Under the pieces are notes generated by a model, which ran no database searches, was not told where the DNA came from, and saw only the letters and a list, made by a program, of their open reading frames with translations. 15,982 bases of DNA, taken from NCBI GenBank assembly GCA_046703825.1, contig JBJKSO010000081.1, positions 1-15,982 on the forward strand, written 5' to 3'. This DNA comes from JBJKSO01 sp046703825. GTDB lineage: Bacteria; Chloroflexota; Dormibacteria; Aeolococcales; Bog-877. Position numbers and translations under genes: made by a program. Shown here one piece after another: positions 1 through 6,971 of the stretch (positions within the stretch are counted from its first letter, which is position 1; each line of letters starts with the position of its first letter).

Positions 1-2
1 CG

Positions 3-905
3 GTATTGCTGCTCGGCCACCTCGACACGGTCTGGGCTCGGGGAAGCTTCCAGCCGATCTTCAGCCGCGCCGAGGAGCGGGTGCAGGGGCCCGGGGTATT
101 TGACATGAAGGGCGGCGTGATCCAGGCGCTGGCGGCGCTGGGCGCCCTGCGCGCCCAAGGCCGCCTCGGGCCGGTGACGGTCCTGCTCACCGGCGACGAG
201 GAGGTGGGCAGTCACAAGTCCCGGGAGGTGATCGAGACCGAGGCGCGCCAACACCAGGGGGTGCTGGTGCTGGAGCCTGGACTGGGCGGCGCGCTCAAGG
301 TGGCCCGTAAGGGGGTTGGCACCTACGTGCTCCGGGTGCGCGGACGCGCGGCGCACGCGGGGCTCGACCCGGACAAAGGAGTCAATGCCGTGGTTGAACT
401 GGCCGCGATCACCGCCAGCGTGGCGAGTCTGGCCGCCCCTGAAGCCGGCACCACCGTGACCCCTTCGGTCGTGCGCGGTGGCACCCGGAGCAACGTTGTG
501 CCAGCCCTGGCGGAACTGGAGGTCGATGTCCGGTTCACCAGTGCCCAGGAGGCGGAACGGCTCGACAGCGCTCTCCACGAACTCCGCCCCCGGCATCCTG
601 AGGCGGTGCTGGAGATCAGCGGCGGCCCCAACCGCCCGCCGCTGGAGTCGGTGGCATCCGAGACACTGTTTGAGCTAGCGCGCCAGGTCGCGGCCGAGCT
701 GGAACAGCCGCCGCTCCAGGGGGTGGCCGCGGGGGGAGGTTCGGATGGCAACTTCACCGCCGCGCTCGGGGTGCCGACGCTCGACGGCCTGGGGGCGGTG
801 GGCGGCAACGCCCACGCACCGGGGGAGTGGATGGCCTGGCGCCAGCTGCCGGAGCGGGCCGCCTTGCTGGGCGGCCTGCTGGCGCGGATCTGGGCCCAGT
901 CGTGA
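3..905 (+). CDS. M20-family metallopeptidase (carboxypeptidase G2/desuccinylase-like), 5' truncated
   Basis: A zinc-dependent amidohydrolase that removes an acyl or peptidyl group from amino acids. The reading frame is open at the window edge, so the N-terminus lies upstream; about 301 codons are visible. Seen: GHLDTVW near the start (the H-x-D metal motif), GPGVFDMKGG (bridging Asp), TGDEEVGS (catalytic and metal Glu pair), a lid/dimerisation domain with HAGLDPDKGVNAV, then GGGSDGNF and the terminal GNAHAPGEW with the last metal His. The order is that of the CPG2-like branch of M20. It ends in TGA overlapping the GTG of the next gene by 4 nt, so the two are probably translationally coupled. 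With an NSAR/OSBS-like enzyme as partner, an N-succinyl- or N-acyl-L-amino acid hydrolase role is attractive, but substrate is inference. The family is certain, the specificity is not. Confidence 0.9.
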   Translation, partial: VLLLGHLDTVWARGSFQPIFSRAEERVQGPGVFDMKGGVIQALAALGALRAQGRLGPVTVLLTGDEEVGSHKSREVIETEARQHQGVLVLEPGLGGALKVARKGVGTYVLRVRGRAAHAGLDPDKGVNAVVELAAITASVASLAAPEAGTTVTPSVVRGGTRSNVVPALAELEVDVRFTSAQEAERLDSALHELRPRHPEAVLEISGGPNRPPLESVASETLFELARQVAAELEQPPLQGVAAGGGSDGNFTAALGVPTLDGLGAVGGNAHAPGEWMAWRQLPERAALLGGLLARIWAQS

Positions 906-2041
906 GCAGCGCCCTTCCCGAGCTGGCAGTGGAGCGGGCGCGGCTGCGCCTGATCGCGCTTCCGCTGGTGTCGCCTTTCACCACCAGCTTCGGCACCCAG
1001 ACGGAGCGGCGGGCGTTGCTGGTCGAGCTCTTCGCGGACGGCTTGCGCGGGCTGGGAGAGTCGGCGGCTGGCGCCGACCCGGGTTACTCCTACGCCACTT
1101 GGGCCACCGACGCGGAGGCTTTGCGCCGCCACATCCTGCCCTCGATCCTGGGCCAGCCCGCCGCCGATCTGGAGGGCCAGGCCTCGCGCTGGCGGTGGGT
1201 GCGCGGGCACAACATGGCCAAAGCAGCGGTCGAGATGGCGCTGCTGGACCTGGCGGGACAGGCCAGCGGGCAGAGCCTGCAGCGCATCCTCGGAGGCACC
1301 AAGCAGCGCATCCCCTGCGGGGTCAGCATCGGCATCCAGGAGTCACTGGAGCGCACCCTGACCGTGATCGAGGGCTACCTGGAGCAGGGCTATCAGCGCA
1401 TCAAGCTCAAGTGCAAGCCGGGCTACGACCTCCAGCTGGCCCGGGCGGTGCGCGAGCGGTTTCCGGAGACCCCGGTGATGCTCGATGCGAACAGCGCCTA
1501 CCGGCTGGAGGACGCTCCGCGGCTGGCCCAGCTGGACGAGTTCAACCTGATGATGATCGAGCAGCCGCTGGCCCACGACGACCTAATCGACCACGCCGCC
1601 CTGCAGGCGCAGCTCAAGACCCCGATCTGCCTGGACGAGTCGGTGGAGTCGCTGGCCGACCTGCGAGCGGCTTTCGCCCTGGGTTCGGGGCGGATCCTCA
1701 ACATCAAGCCGGGTCGGGTGGGTGGTTCCTTCTCATCCCGCCAGCTGCAGGAGGCCTGCAGCCAGCAGGGGTGGCCGGCATGGTGCGGCGGAATGCTTGA
1801 GACCGGCATCGGCCGCGCCGCCAACCTGGCGGTGGCGTCGTTGCCCGGTTTCACGCTGCCGGGCGACACGTCGGCGAGCGACCGCTACTTCCACCGGGAC
1901 GTGCTGGAGGAGCCGTTCCGCCTGGCTCCGGACGGAACCCTGCCGGTGCCCACCGGCCCCGGTCTGGGCGTCTCGGTGGACCAGCGACAGCTTGACCGGG
2001 TCACCATCCGCCTGGAGGAGGTGCAGGGCCCGGCGGCGTAA
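902..2041 (+). CDS. menC: o-succinylbenzoate synthase / N-succinylamino acid racemase (enolase superfamily)
   Basis: A 379-aa protein of the MenC/NSAR subgroup of the enolase superfamily. It either dehydrates SHCHC to o-succinylbenzoate in menaquinone synthesis, racemises N-succinylamino acids, or does both. Seen: K168-x-K170 in RIKLKCKPGYD (catalytic lysines), Mg ligands D195 (MLDAN), E220 (MIEQPL) and D245 (CLDES), K269 in NIKPGRVGG as opposite-face base, and GGMLETGIGRAAN near the C-terminus. The GTG at 902 is preferred because it overlaps the upstream TGA (GTGA) and gives the usual family length; the upstream ATG lies inside the peptidase and adds a meaningless extension. The motif style is that of the Bacillus/Amycolatopsis NSAR-OSBS type, and no other men gene is visible here. 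Pairing with an M20 peptidase favours the racemase role (inference). Confidence 0.88.
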   Translation: MSSALPELAVERARLRLIALPLVSPFTTSFGTQTERRALLVELFADGLRGLGESAAGADPGYSYATWATDAEALRRHILPSILGQPAADLEGQASRWRWVRGHNMAKAAVEMALLDLAGQASGQSLQRILGGTKQRIPCGVSIGIQESLERTLTVIEGYLEQGYQRIKLKCKPGYDLQLARAVRERFPETPVMLDANSAYRLEDAPRLAQLDEFNLMMIEQPLAHDDLIDHAALQAQLKTPICLDESVESLADLRAAFALGSGRILNIKPGRVGGSFSSRQLQEACSQQGWPAWCGGMLETGIGRAANLAVASLPGFTLPGDTSASDRYFHRDVLEEPFRLAPDGTLPVPTGPGLGVSVDQRQLDRVTIRLEEVQGPAA

Positions 2042-2080
2042 CACTTCCTTCTCGGCGGCGGCAGGCCCGAGTTCCCCGGG

Positions 2081-2086
2081 TAGCAT
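2081..2086 (+). promoter_or_regulatory. candidate -10 box TAGCAT
   Basis: TAGCAT matches the TAGnnT form of -10 box seen before several genes here. Transcription would start near 2093, giving a leader of about 24 nt before the ATG at 2117. No convincing -35 is visible. It marks 2117 as the start of a unit separate from the M20/menC pair. Confidence 0.35.
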
Positions 2087-2116
2087 CCGCAAGCAGTCCC
2101 AGCACACACCCCAGCC

Positions 2117-2797
2117 ATGAACACATTGATAGTCGTCGGCGAATCGGAGCTGGCCGGCAAGGTCACCCAGCTACTGCCCAACTTCCGCGTGGTCGGAGTT
2201 GAGGAGGACAACGACCTGGGGGACGCCGCCACCAGCCTGGCCGCGATCGGCAACCTCATCGAGGAGGGCCAAACCCCGCAGGCGGTTCTCTGCACCGGCA
2301 GTCCCGGGTTCAGCATCCTGTCGCAGCTGCGCAAGTTCCCGCCCAGCCGCTGCTACGTGGTCGCCGACTCGAGCCCCTGGCCCGCCCCTACCCTGGCGTG
2401 CCTGGTGGAGGCGGCGGGGATGACCATGCTGAGCGCTTTGGACCGGCTCCCGGTGGCTTTGCTCGGCAAGACGGTCGAGGGGGTGAGGCGGCCTGGTCGG
2501 GGCGAGATTCCGGCACCCCGGGGGATCAACTCCGAGGAGGCGGTGAGTCGCATCCGCAGCGCTCAGGCCCAGTCCCGCGAGCATCCTCCCGCGTCGGGCC
2601 CGCCGGCCGCTGCGGACTTCACCTGGGCCGACGAGACCCCGGTCCAGGTACCTCCGCCACCCGTCTCCCTCGACGAGCAGTTGGAGCCCGTGGCACTGGT
2701 ACTCGAGGCCAACGGCAACGGCCACGCCGACGCTCCCTTTGGTCTCGCCTACACGCCCACCGACTTGCTCCGGCCGCTGCGGCCGAGCCGGAGCTGA
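2117..2797 (+). CDS. hypothetical protein with Rossmann/receiver-like N-terminal half
   Basis: A 226-aa protein I do not recognise. Residues 1-115 alternate hydrophobic strands and helices (LIVVGES, FRVVGVE, QAVLCTGS, RCYVVADSS), the pattern of a receiver-like or Rossmann alpha/beta fold such as precedes the ATPase in CpaE/TadZ proteins. No phosphoacceptor constellation or P-loop is evident. From about residue 120 the chain is Pro/Glu/Ala-rich and probably disordered. The ATG at 2117 is 30 nt behind a TAGCAT box; no clear Shine-Dalgarno is present. The next gene begins about 20 nt after its stop, so the two may be co-transcribed. It is probably real, since it has a promoter and its frame is coherent. 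The fold assignment is only inference. Confidence 0.6.
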   Translation: MNTLIVVGESELAGKVTQLLPNFRVVGVEEDNDLGDAATSLAAIGNLIEEGQTPQAVLCTGSPGFSILSQLRKFPPSRCYVVADSSPWPAPTLACLVEAAGMTMLSALDRLPVALLGKTVEGVRRPGRGEIPAPRGINSEEAVSRIRSAQAQSREHPPASGPPAAADFTWADETPVQVPPPPVSLDEQLEPVALVLEANGNGHADAPFGLAYTPTDLLRPLRPSRS

Positions 2798-2816
2798 GCG
2801 GTTGCCCAGCATCTCC

Positions 2817-3206
2817 ATGCGCAAGCGTCAGGTCCCAGTCGGGACCAGTCGGGCCCGGACCGAGCTGCAACGGATCCTCGGTGTGCTCGATCAGGCGGCG
2901 GTGACCGGCAATCTCAGCCGCCTCGCCCAGGCGTTCTGCGGCGCCGCCCTGGCCGAGATCCAGGGGCGCTTCGCTGCCTACCAGATGGCGGGAATTCAGG
3001 TCCACCCGCAGCGCGAGTCCGTCCAGGTCGAGGTTGAGAGCCTAGCTGCCCAGGGGCCTGCGGTGCTGCGGCTGCGCTATCGAGACCGAACGCGGTTCGT
3101 GACCCCGGAGGGACAGGCCCAGGGGGCGGCTGACCCGGTTCTGCTCCGGGTGACCCTGGACCGCAGCCGCGAGCCCTGGCGGGTAAGCTCCATCAGCGAG
3201 GAGTGA
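2817..3206 (+). CDS. hypothetical protein, possible NTF2/Tim44-like small domain
   Basis: About 129 aa from ATG 2817; a TTG at 2802 with GGAG at 2790-2793 (8-nt spacing) is an equally possible start, giving 134 aa. An N-terminal helical stretch (residues ~10-60, rich in Leu/Ala/Gln) is followed by beta-rich sequence with VQVEVESL, AVLRLRYRDRTRF and a closing WRVSSI. That helices-then-curved-sheet pattern, ending in a Trp strand, resembles NTF2-like, Tim44 or ARC6-IMS domains, but I cannot assign a family. No signal peptide or membrane segment is present. It follows the 2117 gene on the same strand and probably shares its transcript. Its function is unknown. Confidence 0.55.
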   Translation: MRKRQVPVGTSRARTELQRILGVLDQAAVTGNLSRLAQAFCGAALAEIQGRFAAYQMAGIQVHPQRESVQVEVESLAAQGPAVLRLRYRDRTRFVTPEGQAQGAADPVLLRVTLDRSREPWRVSSISEE

Positions 3207-3220
3207 GCGGGGGCCCGTGG

Positions 3221-3226
3221 TAGGCT
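3221..3226 (+). promoter_or_regulatory. candidate -10 box TAGGCT
   Basis: TAGGCT is identical to the box in front of ispH in this window. It lies in the 45-nt gap after the stop at 3206 and 25 nt before the ATG at 3252, predicting a leader of roughly 19 nt without a Shine-Dalgarno. The -35 region is not recognisable. Confidence 0.4.
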
Positions 3227-3251
3227 GGCCTCAATTCATCCCCCTGTTGAC

Positions 3252-3731
3252 ATGAGTCCAAAGCCCCCCACCAAATCCGACAACGGGACCGAACCGGAGG
3301 AAGAGGCCGCTGAGCCTGCCCTCTCGGACGACGCCGACGAAATCGAGCTCGACTCGGAAGAGCAAGACGACGACGAGGATCTGCTCGAGGAAGACGACGA
3401 CGAGGAGGAGGTCGCGGAGGAGAAGGTGGCGGTGCGGGCCGCCCCGCGCCCGGCGCCTCCGCGGCCCTGGGGCGGCAACCGGGGTGCTGTATCCCCCGAG
3501 GATCTCTCTCCGGAAGAGCTCACTCCGGAGATGCGCTGGCCCCCGGGATCTTGGGTCAAGGTCAACAGCAACGTCCGCCACAGCACCGGCGAGCCGATCG
3601 AGGGCATCCAGCCCGGCGATGTCGGCCAGGTGATCGCCGCCCTCTCTCAGACCCTCGTGGTGCTGTTCCCCACCCGCGACAACCGCCGCGAGGTGGTCCA
3701 CATCGAGTCCATCGAGGCCGTCGAGCACTGA
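3252..3731 (+). CDS. hypothetical protein: acidic disordered N-terminus plus small C-terminal beta domain
   Basis: A 159-aa protein. Residues 14-58 are almost wholly Asp/Glu (several D/E runs), residues 62-75 are Ala/Pro/Arg-rich, and residues ~95-159 form a compact beta-rich unit (PGSWVKVNSN, GDVGQVIAAL, TLVVLFPTRD, EVVHIESIE) like a KOW/SH3-type barrel. The acidic tail may mimic nucleic acid or serve as a binding segment; this is inference. Its stop codon overlaps the proposed CTG start of folB, so it probably heads an operon with folB and the membrane gene at 4114. It has a TAGGCT -10 box 25 nt upstream. I recognise no named family. Confidence 0.65.
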   Translation: MSPKPPTKSDNGTEPEEEAAEPALSDDADEIELDSEEQDDDEDLLEEDDDEEEVAEEKVAVRAAPRPAPPRPWGGNRGAVSPEDLSPEELTPEMRWPPGSWVKVNSNVRHSTGEPIEGIQPGDVGQVIAALSQTLVVLFPTRDNRREVVHIESIEAVEH

Positions 3732-4114
3732 ACGACGCCGGTCCGCAGCACCAACCTCGGGACCTCCTGCTCTTGCGCGGCCTTCGCTTCTGGGGCCACC
3801 ATGGCGATTCGCAAGCGGAGCGTGACCAAGGGGGACACATCGTGGTGGATCTCGAGGTGGAGGCGGAGATCCGGGACGCAGCGGCCAGCGACCGGGTTGA
3901 AGACACCGTCAACTACGTGGATCTCTACCGGATCGCCCAGGCTCAGGTGGAGAACCACAGCTATCACCTCCTGGAGACCCTGGCTGAGGCGATCGCGCGG
4001 GACGCGCTAAAGCTGGCTCGGGTGTCCGCCATCACCGTCCAGCTCACCAAACCGCCGCGCCTGCCCGGCCAGCAGGTCGGGTTCTCGGTGCGGGCGCGGC
4101 GGGCGCGCGAGTAG
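3728..4114 (+). CDS. folB: dihydroneopterin aldolase
   Basis: Converts 7,8-dihydroneopterin to 6-hydroxymethyl-dihydropterin and glycolaldehyde in folate synthesis; cytoplasmic. Seen: the FolB signature RGLRFWGHHG, the substrate-anchoring Glu (E31, in QAERDQGG), NYVDLY with the conserved Tyr (Y63), LLETLAEAIA, and the catalytic Lys K108 in TVQLTKPPRLPGQ. The 128-aa length is about that of the family. No ATG, GTG or TTG lies at the expected place: D12-L13 aligns with the usual residue 2. I therefore chose CTG 3728, which overlaps the upstream TGA (CTGA); a TTG at 3773 would remove the first strand. The 3' end shares a base with the next gene (TAGTG). No other folate gene is visible nearby. The family is sure, the start is less so. 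Confidence 0.88.
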   Translation: MNDAGPQHQPRDLLLLRGLRFWGHHGDSQAERDQGGHIVVDLEVEAEIRDAAASDRVEDTVNYVDLYRIAQAQVENHSYHLLETLAEAIARDALKLARVSAITVQLTKPPRLPGQQVGFSVRARRARE

Positions 4115-4629
4115 TGCCCGTGGCGGCGCAGCTGGCGAGCCCCTACGTCGCCGGCCAGTGGACCGGATTCCTGCTGGCCCAAGTGATCGTGGCGGTCCTG
4201 GTCGGCGGTTTGGGACTGGTCACCATGGCCTCCAACCTGGACCGGGTGATGGCCACCCCCGGACTGGTGGCTCGCGGCGCCGCGCCCCTCGTGTCGGTGT
4301 TGGCCATGCTGCTGGCCGGGTTGGTGGCGCTGATCCCCGACCAGGCTTCCCCCGAACTGGGCGCCGAACTGTTGGTGCTGGGCCTCGTCTTCTGGGGCCT
4401 GCTGGTCCTGTTTTTGGAGCGGGCACGCCGGCTGGCACCCACGGCCAATCTCTGGTTCTGGTCGCTTCAGGCCGTGGGACAGATCTCTGCCGCCGCCTAC
4501 TTCGTGGCCGGCGTGACCCTGCTGATCTCCTCCGGAGGTGGCTTGGACTGGGTGGTGGTGGGCGCGGTGGCGGCGCTGCTCTTCGCACCGGTCACCTTCT
4601 GGCTCCTCCTGGTCGAGGTCAGCCGCTAG
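4114..4629 (+). CDS. multi-pass integral membrane protein of unknown function
   Basis: A 171-aa hydrophobic protein starting at GTG 4114, which shares its G with the TAG of folB (TAGTG), typical of translational coupling. Four or five membrane segments are apparent at about residues 17-38, 58-76, 85-103, 117-138 and 146-168, with short polar loops (an Arg-rich loop near 104-108). The N-terminal WTGFLLAQ followed by ASNLDRVMATPGL recalls an uncharacterised family of four-TM bacterial membrane proteins, but I cannot name it. No catalytic motif is visible. It is the last gene of the 3252-4629 unit; 47 nt separate it from the next gene, which has its own promoter. Confidence 0.7.
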   Translation: MPVAAQLASPYVAGQWTGFLLAQVIVAVLVGGLGLVTMASNLDRVMATPGLVARGAAPLVSVLAMLLAGLVALIPDQASPELGAELLVLGLVFWGLLVLFLERARRLAPTANLWFWSLQAVGQISAAAYFVAGVTLLISSGGGLDWVVVGAVAALLFAPVTFWLLLVEVSR

Positions 4630-4664
4630 CCGAGGCGGGAACCGGGGTTGCTGGCCGGCGGATC

Positions 4665-4670
4665 TAGAAT
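4665..4670 (+). promoter_or_regulatory. -10 box TAGAAT of a leaderless transcript
   Basis: TAGAAT is followed by only 6 nt before ATG 4677, so transcription should begin at or next to the start codon. No Shine-Dalgarno could fit. The -35 region has no clear consensus. Confidence 0.55.
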
Positions 4671-4676
4671 CGTCCG

Positions 4677-5273
4677 ATGGGCCGGGTCGTCTTCTACCGT
4701 CTCACCAACCCCGGCCGCAGTAGCGCCGAGGAATGGCAGTGCCGGGTCGAGGCATTCGCCACCACCCGGGTTTGGCGGATCGAACCCATGTGGCTGGCCA
4801 CCGACGCCTCGCGCGGCCTGTTCGAGATGGAGTACCTGCGCCACCTGCGCCTGGCGGTGGACGAGCCCCTGGTCGGGGCGGGATTCGTCAAGGTGGCCGG
4901 GGACGAGACGGACGCGCTCGCGGTCTACTTCGGGCTGCTAGAACTCTCCCAACGGCTGGGAGGCCGGGTTATGGTCAGCGACCCGGACAACCCCATCCGC
5001 AAGCAGCGCCAGGTGCAGATGGTCGAGGGCCGCCTGGTGGGCTCTCGGAGCATGGATGAGCTCATGATCGCCGGGCCCATATTCAAGCGACTGCCCGCCG
5101 GCACCATCACCTTCTACCCGCCCCGCTACCGGACCGCCACCCTTCCGGGTCCGGGCGGCCCGCCGGGCTGGTGGAGCTTCTCCTTGCAGGGGATGCGTGC
5201 CCAGGCGCCGGGCTTCCTGGAGGCAGAGGCGGAGGCGATGCGGATCTACCGAAGCCTGCGCGCCATCGGCTGA
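4677..5273 (+). CDS. hypothetical protein upstream of dtd
   Basis: A 198-aa soluble protein I do not recognise. It contains Trp/Arg/Glu-rich alternating sequence (VWRIEPMWLA, FEMEYLRHLRLAVDEPLV), a conserved-looking DPDNPIRKQRQVQMVEG segment near residue 105, and a C-terminal aromatic part (FYPPRYR, WWSFSLQG) ending in a helix. There is no signal peptide or membrane segment. The ATG at 4677 is fixed by the TAGAAT box 6 nt upstream. dtd starts 3 nt after its stop, so the two genes form a tight operon; a link to translation quality control is possible only by association. Confidence 0.65.
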   Translation: MGRVVFYRLTNPGRSSAEEWQCRVEAFATTRVWRIEPMWLATDASRGLFEMEYLRHLRLAVDEPLVGAGFVKVAGDETDALAVYFGLLELSQRLGGRVMVSDPDNPIRKQRQVQMVEGRLVGSRSMDELMIAGPIFKRLPAGTITFYPPRYRTATLPGPGGPPGWWSFSLQGMRAQAPGFLEAEAEAMRIYRSLRAIG

Positions 5274-5276
5274 CGG

Positions 5277-5747
5277 TTGCGGGCCGTCGTTCAGCGGGTC
5301 GGTTGGGCCCGTGTCCAGGTGGCCGGAGAGTCTGTCGCCGCCATCGGCGCCGGCCTGCTGATCTACCTCGGCGTCGCCCCCACCGATGACGAGCAGGTGG
5401 CGGAGCGGCTGGCCTCGCGGCTGGCCCAGCTGCGGATCTTTCCCGACGGCGAGGGACGCATGAACCGCTCTTTGCTCGACTGCTCCGGGGAGGCGCTGGT
5501 GGTGAGCCAGTTCACCCTCTTCGCCGACAACCGCCGCGGCCACCGGCCCTCCTTCGTCGGGGCAGCTCCTTGGGACCGGGCCGCAGAGCTGTGCCAGGTC
5601 TTCGCCGAGTCGCTGCGGCGGCTGGGTGTGGCACGCGTCGACGAGGGGCGCTTCGGCGCCCACATGCAGGTCAGCTCGCTCAACGACGGGCCGGTGACGG
5701 TGGTGGCCACCAGCGCCGAGGGGGACTGGGCCGCGGACTGCGGCTGA
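5277..5747 (+). CDS. dtd: D-aminoacyl-tRNA deacylase
   Basis: A 156-aa homodimeric hydrolase that removes D-amino acids (and glycine) mischarged on tRNAs. Seen: the N-terminal MRAVVQRV strand, GLLIYLGV, LRIFPDGEGRMNRS, the SQFTL motif at 77-81, GHRPSF at 88-93, and NDGPVT at 136-141 carrying the Gly-cisPro pair that gates chirality. The length fits bacterial DTD. The TTG start at 5277 begins 3 nt after the preceding stop and gives the canonical N-terminus, so translation probably depends on the upstream gene. The classical R-A-S stretch after RV is replaced by GWARVQV, which keeps the Ala/Val positions. The identification is firm. Confidence 0.93.
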   Translation: MRAVVQRVGWARVQVAGESVAAIGAGLLIYLGVAPTDDEQVAERLASRLAQLRIFPDGEGRMNRSLLDCSGEALVVSQFTLFADNRRGHRPSFVGAAPWDRAAELCQVFAESLRRLGVARVDEGRFGAHMQVSSLNDGPVTVVATSAEGDWAADCG

Positions 5748-5809
5748 GGCCTCGACTGCCCACCCAGGCGGACAGAGCTCTGGGAGACACTCGAACTAAG
5801 GAGCTGAGC

Positions 5810-6049
5810 TTGGGCGAGCTGAACTCGCTGCTGAACTCATGGGTACTCATCGGCCAGGGCGTGATCGGCAGCCTGGGCACCCTGGCATTCGTCTGCGCCT
5901 TCGCCTGGAGGGTGGTGGCCCCGAATCCGCACAGCGCCATGGAGGCGCAGCGCTGGCTCGGGAGGATCGCGCTCGGCACCCTGGGGGTGGAGCTCGCTGG
6001 CGTGCTGACGCACGTTTTGCTCTCGGCGGTCCCGCACGGCGTCGGCTGA
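5810..6049 (+). CDS. small two-TM protein, VirB2/TrbC-like topology
   Basis: A 79-aa protein starting at TTG 5810, chosen because a strong Shine-Dalgarno, AAGGAG (5798-5803), lies 6 nt upstream; longer versions of the frame run back into dtd. Two hydrophobic segments are seen at about residues 12-35 and 50-70, separated by a short loop (APNPHSAMEAQRWLGR) and ending in a short tail. This two-helix layout directly in front of a VirB6/TrbL-like gene recalls the pilin-like VirB2/TrbC subunits of type IV secretion systems, but there is no decisive motif. It lies 3 nt from the next gene and is surely co-translated with it. Alternative: a generic small membrane partner. Confidence 0.55.
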   Translation: MGELNSLLNSWVLIGQGVIGSLGTLAFVCAFAWRVVAPNPHSAMEAQRWLGRIALGTLGVELAGVLTHVLLSAVPHGVG

Positions 6050-6052
6050 GGT

Positions 6053-6964
6053 TTGACCCAGCCCATCGGCCTTCGGCTTCCCTCCTTCCAGCTGCATCCC
6101 CTGCAGCTTCTGGACGGATTGCTGAGCCAGGGTCTGAGCCGGTTCGTGAGCACGGCCAGCCACTCGCTGGAGGCGGAGCTGCACACCTACCTGTTCGGCA
6201 CCTTCGACGCCTCACGCCCCGGTTCGGCCCGACCGTTCACCGATACCCCAGGGGTGGGTGCGCTCAACCACCTGCTGGCCCAAACCGCCGATGCTTTGGT
6301 GCTGGGGATTCTGGTCTACAGCGCGATCAGGACGGTGGCCGGGCCGGGAGGCGCCCCGCAGAACCTGAGGGTGGTGCTCCCGAGGTTGCTGGTGGCGGTG
6401 GCAGCGGCCAATCTCAGCCTGCCGTTGATCCAACAGGGGATCGACCTCAACAACTCCTTGTGCCAGGTGCTGGTCGGCCCCGGCCGCCTCGACTTGGCGG
6501 ACCTGCCCTGGAGTTCACCGCTGTCAGCTGGCGCGATCGCTTCTGTGTCGCAGAATCTGTTTCTGCTGGTGTTCGCGGTGGCGCTGGTGCTGGCGCTCGT
6601 GGTGCTGGTGCTGGCCTACGTGGTCCGCTACACGCTTCTGGCCGTCCTCTGCGCCAGCGCCCCGCTGGCAGTTTTGGCCTGGAGCCTCCCCGAGACGCGC
6701 GGGTTCGGCCGGCAGTGGCTGCGGCTCTTGGTGGTGAGCCTGTTCATGCAATTTGGCCAGCTGCTGGTGCTGCGGGCGGCGGTGAGCCTCGCCTTCGCCC
6801 GCGGTGGCGGACTTACCGGGATGCTCTACTCGTTCGCGGCGCTGTACCTGATGCTGAGGGTGCCGGGAGCGCTCAACGCCGCCTCTCACTTTCAGAGCAG
6901 CGCCGAAGGAGCCGCGCGGCGCTGGTCACGGGCGGTGCGCCACCTGGCCGCCGCCGAGCTCTGA
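6053..6964 (+). CDS. polytopic membrane protein, VirB6/TrbL-like
   Basis: A 303-aa protein from TTG 6053, 3 nt after the previous stop. It has about six membrane segments (residues ~78-95, 108-126, 169-190, 193-211, 224-245, 253-270). The central stretch (RYTLLAVLCASAPLAVLAW, then PETRGFGRQWLRLLVV) has the layout of the VirB6/TrbL conserved region: a Pro-containing helix, a loop with a W-L pair and another long helix, preceded by an amphipathic N-terminus and a QGIDLNNSLC loop. VirB6 proteins line the inner-membrane channel of type IV secretion systems. No VirB4 ATPase, coupling protein or relaxase is within the window, so its role here is unknown. Assignment is by pattern only, without alignment. 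Confidence 0.55.
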   Translation: MTQPIGLRLPSFQLHPLQLLDGLLSQGLSRFVSTASHSLEAELHTYLFGTFDASRPGSARPFTDTPGVGALNHLLAQTADALVLGILVYSAIRTVAGPGGAPQNLRVVLPRLLVAVAAANLSLPLIQQGIDLNNSLCQVLVGPGRLDLADLPWSSPLSAGAIASVSQNLFLLVFAVALVLALVVLVLAYVVRYTLLAVLCASAPLAVLAWSLPETRGFGRQWLRLLVVSLFMQFGQLLVLRAAVSLAFARGGGLTGMLYSFAALYLMLRVPGALNAASHFQSSAEGAARRWSRAVRHLAAAEL

Positions 6965-6971
6965 CGGTGGA

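Noticed and set aside
323..1210. Long minus-strand open frame opposite the M20 and menC genes
   Set aside because: It is antisense to two genes with complete catalytic motifs, has no ribosome site and its translation is low-complexity.
2051..2071. CTCGG/CCGAG hairpin after menC as a terminator
   Set aside because: Only 5 bp with an 11-nt loop and no U-tract, which is expected often by chance in DNA this GC-rich.
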